Source: Nitrospirota bacterium (GTDB lineage Bacteria > Nitrospirota > Nitrospiria > Nitrospirales > UBA8639). Taken from it: 11,023 nucleotides of DNA. The number at the start of each line of letters is the position of its first letter. The first letter of the stretch is position 1. A model generated the notes under the pieces. The model was not told the DNA's origin. It made no database searches and worked only from the letters and a program-made list of their open reading frames with translations. The position numbers were made by a program, and so were the translations under genes. The stretch covers positions 80,535-91,557 of the forward strand of contig CP070743.1 of the NCBI GenBank assembly GCA_020348185.1. Direction: 5' to 3'. Below, in pieces: positions 7,215 through 11,023 of this stretch.

Positions 7215-7321
7215 AATATCGAATATCCAATATGAAATGTCGAGTCATGAAGTATGAAGAGTATTGTTTCTGGCTCTCTTGGCCGTCGATATTCATGATT
7301 CCTTGTGGGATATTCGATATT
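7215..7321. repeat. Inverted-repeat element with 14-base perfect arms
   Basis: AATATCGAATATCC (7215-7228) is the exact reverse complement of GGATATTCGATATT (7308-7321), across a 79-base middle. The middle holds further partial copies, such as TCGATATTC (7286-7294), and loosely paired TCATGA stretches. Sequences rich in ATATCGAATATC occur as short interspersed repeats in diverse bacteria, to my recollection. It could be a miniature non-coding mobile element or a transcript hairpin. Confidence 0.5.
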
Positions 7322-7468
7322 CTGATAAATCCTGACTGTCCTGAATATTAAGTTGGTGAATAGAGAGCGCTACCCCACTGAAATTAAGATTACCTGCCCC
7401 ATTGAATTCCAGCTCCGATTACTCGCATGCATATCATTCTTCTTGTGCATGTTTAAAAAGCCCTCCGG

Positions 7469-7483
7469 AGGTTTCACGTTCAG
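7469..7483 (+). repeat. 15-mer shared with 10534-10548 (copy 1)
   Basis: AGGTTTCACGTTCAG occurs here and again, in the same orientation, 3065 bases downstream. Its left edge overlaps the palindrome CCTCCGGAGG. It ends 13 bases before the GTG start of the pentapeptide-repeat gene. Confidence 0.4.
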
Positions 7484-7496
7484 CCAATGAGTTAAG

Positions 7497-8639
7497 GTGT
7501 ATCGTCTTCATGTTGGAGTCTGGCTTGGAACCGTTGGACCGTCTGCATTGAACGTTGGCTTTTCACACAGTGGGCTTCCTGCGTTTATTGGAATTTCCCT
7601 TACTCTCCTACTCGTCGGCTGGTTTTCGCTTGCTGAAGCCTGTCGAGTAGAAGAGCCGGCGAAGCCATCTCCAAGGGTTTTGCACAAGCATATCGTCGAT
7701 TCCTGCACATTCGAGGAACGGTCCGCTTTGGCTCTTTCAGCGGAGGAAGTGCTGACGGCTCTTGGAAAGGGACACAGTGTGGATCTTTTGGGTGTTGTGG
7801 TGAAAGGTGATCTATCATTTGATCGGTTGCCGCTTCTTCCAATTCAGCAACAACCGATTTCCTCTTCACGGATCAAAGAAAAATTCAAGGAACGGGGCCT
7901 TGAGGAAGTTCGAGTGATACCTGGCGCCATGATTATTCGTGAATCGTGGTTTCAGGGACTCATTGCCACAAACTTGAGGGATGGGGCCCTCGTCATATTC
8001 GGACCGGTGGATATGGACAAGACGAAGTTCGAAAAGTCCCTCGACTTTTCAAAAACGGTCTTTCTCGATCCTGTCAATTTTTCAGGCACGACGATTGCGT
8101 ATGAGGGATTTTTTATTGGTGCCCATTTTGATAACACCGCAAACTTTCGTAACACGGTCTTCGGCACTCACACGCGTTTTCATAAAGCGTTATTTGGAGA
8201 GACGGCAATATTCAATCACGCCGGCTTTCACGGGCTGGCTGAATTCTTGGAAGTGGAGTTTGCCGGCAAAGCAGATTTTTCTCAGACGTTTTTCAAGCAT
8301 GGAACGGGATTTTCGGGAACTCAGTTTCGAGGGGCCTCGGATTTTTCTCAGGCATTGTTTGAACGGGAAGCGTATTTCCGTTTTGCCACGTTTGAACAGA
8401 ATGCTTCCTTTAGAGGAACCAGGTTCAAAGCCGTGGCTGATTTTACTAATGCTCAATTCAATGAAAATTTTGACTTTGCCAATGCCGTCTTCGAGGGAAC
8501 ACCAAAGGTGGAAGGTTCTGAAAAAATATTTAAAAAACAACAAGTTGAAAATATTGCTCGTCCTACTAGTCAAATAGCGATTTTTGTGGGATTATTTTTA
8601 TTGGTACTCGTTTTTGTTTGGAGGCTTCGAAGGAAGTAG
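7497..8639 (+). CDS. Membrane-tethered pentapeptide-repeat protein
   Basis: This 380-residue protein has a hydrophobic N-terminal segment (about 28-46) ending in SLAEA, a plausible signal-peptidase site. A non-repetitive domain covers roughly 50-170. Phe-rich pentapeptide repeats span about 176-333, for example ADFSQTFF, SDFSQALF, ADFTNAQF and DFANAVF. They should fold as a right-handed four-sided beta-helix. A C-terminal membrane segment (358-376) is followed by RLRRK. With a signal peptide, this puts the helix in the periplasm and the basic tail in the cytoplasm. Pentapeptide domains are usually protein-binding scaffolds; the target here is unknown. The start is uncertain: GTG at 7497 is the first codon after an in-frame TGA but has a weak ribosome-binding site; TTG at 7548 is an alternative. 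It is not a topoisomerase-protecting Qnr type, which lacks membrane segments. Confidence 0.82.
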   Translation: MYRLHVGVWLGTVGPSALNVGFSHSGLPAFIGISLTLLLVGWFSLAEACRVEEPAKPSPRVLHKHIVDSCTFEERSALALSAEEVLTALGKGHSVDLLGVVVKGDLSFDRLPLLPIQQQPISSSRIKEKFKERGLEEVRVIPGAMIIRESWFQGLIATNLRDGALVIFGPVDMDKTKFEKSLDFSKTVFLDPVNFSGTTIAYEGFFIGAHFDNTANFRNTVFGTHTRFHKALFGETAIFNHAGFHGLAEFLEVEFAGKADFSQTFFKHGTGFSGTQFRGASDFSQALFEREAYFRFATFEQNASFRGTRFKAVADFTNAQFNENFDFANAVFEGTPKVEGSEKIFKKQQVENIARPTSQIAIFVGLFLLVLVFVWRLRRK

Positions 8640-8681
8640 GAATAGAATATAACCAATTTTATACTACATATAGATTTTATG

Positions 8682-8710
8682 TTGCAGGGAACCACAAAGA
8701 ATGGTATACC
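8682..8710 (+). promoter_or_regulatory. Candidate promoter of scpA
   Basis: TTGCAG (8682-8687) and TATACC (8705-8710) are separated by exactly 17 bases, with partial matches to -35 and -10 consensus. A hairpin CCCTC-AAAA-GAGGG (8732-8745) lies between this site and the GAAGG ribosome-binding site of scpA. The match is modest. Confidence 0.3.
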
Positions 8711-8763
8711 AAAGACTATATTCACTTAACTCCCTCAAAAGAGGGGTGTGAGAGAAGGTAAAG

Positions 8764-9558
8764 ATGGACAGCAGGGAATTTGAAATCAAAAGTGAGGTGG
8801 AAGAAATCTATCAGGTCCAGCTTGATTCCTTTACTGGTCCCCTTGATCTTCTTCTGCATCTCATTCGAAAACAGCAAATTAACATTTACGACATTCCCAT
8901 TGCCCTCATAACCCAGCAGTATGTGGAATATCTCAATTTAATGAAGACCCTTAACCTGTCATTTGCCGGGGAGTTCTTGGTCATGGCGGCCTCTTTACTC
9001 CAAATCAAGTCCCGAATGTTGCTGCCCAAAGAGGAAATTGCGGACCAAGGTGAGGAAAATGTCGAAGATCCCCGGGAGGAACTGGTTAGACAGTTGATGG
9101 AATACGAACAGTTTAAGGATGCAGCCGGTCGTCTGGCCAGTCATGAACGAATCTGGCGGGATGCATTCTGTCGAGATCCTATGCTCCCTGAGGAACCAGA
9201 GCCGAGTGAGAATGTGCCGGTTGATGAGTTGAGTTTATTTGATCTGTTGGGTGCCTTACAGGAAGTGTTGGATCGAACCGCCGCTCAACCCTTTATTGAT
9301 GTAAGTCTTGATACCCAAACTGTTCAAGAAAGGATTCATACCATTTTAGACCAATTGGAGACGGAGCCAACCCTGACATTTGAGGCCTTATTCGAGGGAA
9401 GTTTTTCCAGGAGTTACGTTATTCTGACTTTCCTGGCCCTACTCGAATTAGTGCGAATGAAGTTAGTTGGCCTTTTTCAAGGTGATTTGTTTGGTCCGAT
9501 TCGGATTACCCGCCGATTTTCTCCGGATCAGGAAATTGAGTCCGTTGATCCCACGTGA
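8764..9558 (+). CDS. scpA: Segregation and condensation protein A
   Basis: ScpA is the kleisin that joins the heads of the SMC dimer and, with ScpB, forms the chromosome condensation complex. Length (264 residues) is normal. The N-terminal FTGPLDLLLHLI (23-34) is the family signature, followed by the helix that binds the SMC neck (FLVMAASLLQIKSRMLLP, about 71-88). An acidic linker covers about 92-150. The C-terminal winged helix, with SRSYVILTFLALLEL (215-229) and a closing FGPIRI, binds the SMC head. The ATG at 8764 is supported by GAGAAGG five bases upstream. It is paired with scpB downstream; smc itself is not in the window. The first 15 residues are charged and slightly longer than in many homologues. 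Identification is secure. Confidence 0.95.
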   Translation: MDSREFEIKSEVEEIYQVQLDSFTGPLDLLLHLIRKQQINIYDIPIALITQQYVEYLNLMKTLNLSFAGEFLVMAASLLQIKSRMLLPKEEIADQGEENVEDPREELVRQLMEYEQFKDAAGRLASHERIWRDAFCRDPMLPEEPEPSENVPVDELSLFDLLGALQEVLDRTAAQPFIDVSLDTQTVQERIHTILDQLETEPTLTFEALFEGSFSRSYVILTFLALLELVRMKLVGLFQGDLFGPIRITRRFSPDQEIESVDPT

Positions 9559-9575
9559 ATTTGCTGAAAGAAAAG

Positions 9576-9597
9576 TTGGAACTGTTTCAGGTTCCAA
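9576..9597 (+). repeat. Hairpin between scpA and scpB
   Basis: TTGGAAC (9576-9582) and GTTCCAA (9591-9597) form a perfect 7-base stem with an eight-base loop, starting 17 bases after the scpA stop. No T-run follows, so it is not a typical intrinsic terminator. It may stabilise the upstream message end or set relative expression of the pair. Confidence 0.4.
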
Positions 9598-9673
9598 TCA
9601 TCCAATGACATGAAGGCCAAGTTCGCAATGTTTCAATTTTGGATGTTGGATCTGAAAACGAAGGAGGTATGGC

Positions 9674-10417
9674 ATGATTGCAAAAGGAATGAGTAACGGC
9701 CAAATGGAGATTGCGGATGTGGAGGTTATTCCTGAGCCCCCAGCGGTGGCGGATGCAAATGGCCATCATGATGAGCCAAAGATGGAGACCAACGGGTTGG
9801 AATGCACCTTGGACGAGCAAGAAATAAAAAGCATACTTGAAGCTGTTCTGTTTGTTGCGCATGACCCCCTTACCTTGGATCGGTTGACCGCAGTGGTCGA
9901 GGGTCCCCCAAAGTCAGTGGTGTCTGAGACATTGAAAATCTTACAGAAAGAATATGAACAAGAAGGACGGGGCTTGCGTCTCGCCGAAGTGGCCGGGGGC
10001 TTTCTTCTTGTGACTCGACCTGAATACGCGCCGTATATCAAACGCCTCAACAAGTCTAAGTCAATCACCAAACTATCTCGATCGGCTCTCGAGACCTTGG
10101 CGATTATCAGTTATAAACAGCCGATCATTCGTGCTGATATCGAAAAGATTCGAGGTGTCGAAACGTCCGGAGTTCTGAGGACCCTGCTGGACCAAAAGCT
10201 CGTTCGTATAGTTGGACGTCAAGACGTTCCTGGAAGACCCATCCTTTATGGAACAAGTAAACTGTTTCTGCAACGATTTGGGTTGCGGGACCTTCGAGAC
10301 CTTCCTCCTCTGAAAGAATTTCAAGCGTTAGGAAATCCTGAAACTCTTGATCTGCCATTCGAAGCTACTCCTGTTGAGGAGGGCGCGAACGGCAGTATGG
10401 CTGATCTTAGTGTCTAG
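9674..10417 (+). CDS. scpB: Segregation and condensation protein B
   Basis: ScpB dimerises and binds the centre of ScpA, regulating the SMC ring in chromosome segregation. The protein has 247 residues. The conserved part begins at about residue 46 (LDEQEIKSILEAVLF) and contains two winged-helix domains. The second includes LSRSALETLAIISYKQPI (134-151), RADIEKIRGV (153-162) and GRQDVPGRPILYGTS (181-195), the family's best-conserved motifs. The 45-residue N-terminal extension is acidic and low in complexity; the C-terminal 35 residues also look disordered. ATG at 9674 is supported by AAGGAGG (9661-9667) six bases upstream; an out-of-frame ATG at 9669 is ignored. The gap to scpA is 115 bases, wider than the usual tight spacing, with a hairpin between them, but co-transcription remains likely. 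Confidence 0.95.
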   Translation: MIAKGMSNGQMEIADVEVIPEPPAVADANGHHDEPKMETNGLECTLDEQEIKSILEAVLFVAHDPLTLDRLTAVVEGPPKSVVSETLKILQKEYEQEGRGLRLAEVAGGFLLVTRPEYAPYIKRLNKSKSITKLSRSALETLAIISYKQPIIRADIEKIRGVETSGVLRTLLDQKLVRIVGRQDVPGRPILYGTSKLFLQRFGLRDLRDLPPLKEFQALGNPETLDLPFEATPVEEGANGSMADLSV

Positions 10418-10419
10418 GA

Positions 10420-10477
10420 TTTCCCTTCTTCTCTTTCAATCGAATTTCCCTCTCTCTTTCTTCCCTTTCTCTTCCCC
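10420..10477 (+). terminator. Pyrimidine-rich, G-poor tract after scpB (possible Rho-loading site)
   Basis: Starting three bases after the scpB stop, the plus strand is almost all C and T: 18 uninterrupted pyrimidines (10420-10437), then 33 uninterrupted (10445-10477). Only one G occurs between 10420 and 10477. No intrinsic terminator hairpin with T-run is visible after scpB. C-rich, G-poor, unstructured RNA is what Rho prefers, so Rho-dependent termination is plausible, though unproven. Confidence 0.35.
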
Positions 10478-10533
10478 AGTGTCTTGTCTGGCAGGATGAA
10501 ATAAAAGTTAAAGCTCAATCCGTTTCTAGCTTC

Positions 10534-10555
10534 AGGTTTCACGTTCAGGCCTGAA
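10534..10555 (+). repeat. 15-mer copy 2 with overlapping 12-base palindrome
   Basis: AGGTTTCACGTTCAG (10534-10548) repeats the sequence at 7469-7483. Its end overlaps the perfect palindrome TTCAGGCCTGAA (10544-10555), and a further TTCAGG (10531-10536) could pair with the same CCTGAA. Copy 1 is likewise overlapped by a palindrome, but at its other edge. Confidence 0.4.
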
Positions 10556-10560
10556 AGGAG

Positions 10561-10588
10561 GCAGAATGTTTTTCTTAAAATATTCTGC
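10561..10588 (+). repeat. Hairpin with 12-base stem and TCTT loop
   Basis: GCAGAATGTTTT (10561-10572) pairs with AAAATATTCTGC (10577-10588) at 11 of 12 positions plus one G-U pair. The arm starts at the last G of an AAGGAGG ribosome-binding site and includes the ATG of a 13-codon frame (10566-10607, MFFLKYSALESKL). If transcribed, the structure would hide that start codon. Whether the tiny frame is translated is unknown. Confidence 0.4.
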
Positions 10589-10672
10589 GTTGGAATCTAA
10601 GCTTTAGCCCACATGTCCCATTTGTGGTACCAGAGGTTGAAGCTGTTAACTGTTGGACCAAGAGAGGAATTC

Positions 10673-10774
10673 ATGAAGATTCTTTTGCCTTCGCCATTTA
10701 AAAATATTGCATATGCAAATTGTGGCATTTCTCATGCTTACCCGTTTCCAGGGGAATATTCTTTTTGGAACTAG
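10673..10774 (+). CDS. Possible 33-residue small protein, unknown
   Basis: A short frame with ATG at 10673 is preceded by AGAGGA (10663-10668) four bases upstream. The peptide starts MKILLPSPFKNIAYANCG and ends PGEYSFWN. It has one Cys, several aromatic residues, no membrane segment or known motif. It lies alone in a long region without genes. A short frame with a fair ribosome-binding site can easily arise by chance, so this is a candidate only. Confidence 0.15.
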   Translation: MKILLPSPFKNIAYANCGISHAYPFPGEYSFWN

Positions 10775-10894
10775 GGGATTCCCCAGTTAAAATTTTAGAA
10801 TTAATTTATTAGGGTAGATACTTAAGCCAAAGCCAACGAGGGATTAATGGCTTGTTCTCGGTTCTTCAATGTCAATCTTGTTTTATTCTTTTTC

Positions 10895-10923
10895 TTCAAT
10901 TCAATTTAACTGATTTATATGAT
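10895..10923 (+). promoter_or_regulatory. Candidate promoter for the gene at the right edge
   Basis: TATGAT (10918-10923) matches the -10 consensus at five of six positions and follows TTCAAT (10895-10900) after a 17-base spacer. The surroundings are AT-rich. A start site near 10930 would give a leader of about 30 bases containing the AAAGAGG ribosome-binding site. Confidence 0.35.
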
Positions 10924-10960
10924 TGATTAGAACCATAAGGTGAGTTAAAGAGGTAATGAG

Positions 10961-11023
10961 ATGAATAGGAAATTAGTCATTGTCATCGTGGTAATGGTGG
11001 TTCTGTTTGTAGCTGGCTCTACC
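10961..11023 (+). CDS. N-terminus of an exported or membrane protein (cut by window edge)
   Basis: An ATG at 10961, with AAAGAGG (10948-10954) six bases upstream, opens a frame with no stop for the 21 codons to the window edge. The peptide is MNRKLVIVIVVMVVLFVAGS followed by Thr: a positively charged start and a continuous hydrophobic core, as in a Sec or lipoprotein signal peptide or a single membrane anchor. The mature protein lies outside the window, so no function can be given. Confidence 0.55.
   Translation, partial: MNRKLVIVIVVMVVLFVAGST

Larger units (their letters stand above)
7159..7496. other. Intergenic region (338 bases) with repeat-like elements
   Basis: No gene is supported here. 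An in-frame stretch at 7160-7351 is formed largely from the inverted repeat described separately. The right half has CATGCA (7426-7431) paired with TGCATG (7446-7451) across 14 bases. The perfect palindrome CCTCCGGAGG (7462-7471) overlaps a 15-mer that recurs at 10534. Read leftward, the palindrome is followed by GCTTTTT, a terminator-like arrangement, but no leftward gene lies nearby to need it. Confidence 0.5.
10418..10960. other. Intergenic region (543 bases) after scpB
   Basis: I see no conventional gene. From left to right it holds a pyrimidine-rich tract, the second copy of a 15-mer with an adjoining palindrome, a 12-base-stem hairpin over a tiny frame with a good ribosome-binding site, a 33-codon frame, and several AT-rich palindromes. 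These include TTGCATATGCAA (10707-10718), TAAAATTTTA (10788-10797) and GGGGAAT/ATTCCCC (10751-10757 with 10778-10784). A promoter candidate for the next gene sits at its end. A small RNA would fit here, but I can name no family. Confidence 0.5.

Noticed and set aside
7160..7351. 63-codon plus-strand frame after the peroxiredoxin
   Set aside because: It is built mostly from the AATATCGAATATCC inverted repeat, has no ribosome-binding site, and overlaps no conserved motif.
7462..7471. CCTCCGGAGG followed leftward by GCTTTTT as an intrinsic terminator
   Set aside because: The palindrome leaves almost no loop, and no leftward gene ends near it.
7981..8577. 198-codon plus-strand frame inside the pentapeptide gene
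   Set aside because: It is an alternate frame of the repeats; the pentapeptide periodicity appears only in the called frame.

Overview
This window looks like an ordinary chromosomal stretch of a Gram-negative bacterium. The gene content fits Nitrospirota, probably a Nitrospira relative: a lipoprotein di-haem cytochrome c, a large DHH-CBS-nucleotidyltransferase fusion of the Aquifex A-adding type, a Lys/Ala-rich H1-like protein, a 1-Cys peroxiredoxin and an scpA-scpB pair. The assignment rests on gene content and my familiarity with the families, not on a marker gene, so I hold it at about 60%.

Layout. Positions 1-5073 are a leftward, tightly packed gene string. Transcription starts at the 897-residue tRNA nucleotidyltransferase-like gene (5073 to 2380). 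It continues through an MFS transporter of the anion:cation symporter type (2357 to 1071) and a di-haem cytochrome c lipoprotein (1039 to 89). It ends in the first 30 codons of a secreted protein cut by the window edge (92 to 1), whose ATG overlaps the cytochrome stop. Gaps are 22 and 31 bases plus one ATGA overlap, so one operon is likely. Positions 5074-5494 are a divergent intergenic region with a GC-rich, repeat-like block and a perfect 14-base palindrome.

Positions 5495-11023 are rightward: a histone-H1-like protein with a strongly acidic tail, a Prx6-type peroxiredoxin, a membrane-tethered pentapeptide-repeat protein, scpA, scpB, a 543-base region with no convincing gene, and the start of another exported protein at the right edge. 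Substantial leaders separate most of these genes, so they are probably several transcription units; scpA and scpB are a functional pair.

The functions are mixed: tRNA 3'-end maturation, small-molecule transport and periplasmic electron transfer on the left; nucleoid or chromosome organisation (H1-like protein, ScpA/ScpB) and peroxide defence on the right. I found no CRISPR array, transposase, prophage, tRNA or rRNA. I did not find a convincing new multi-gene system. The most interesting signals are the bipolar H1-like protein, the possibly leaderless start of the nucleotidyltransferase gene, and several palindromic or interspersed-repeat-like intergenic elements.
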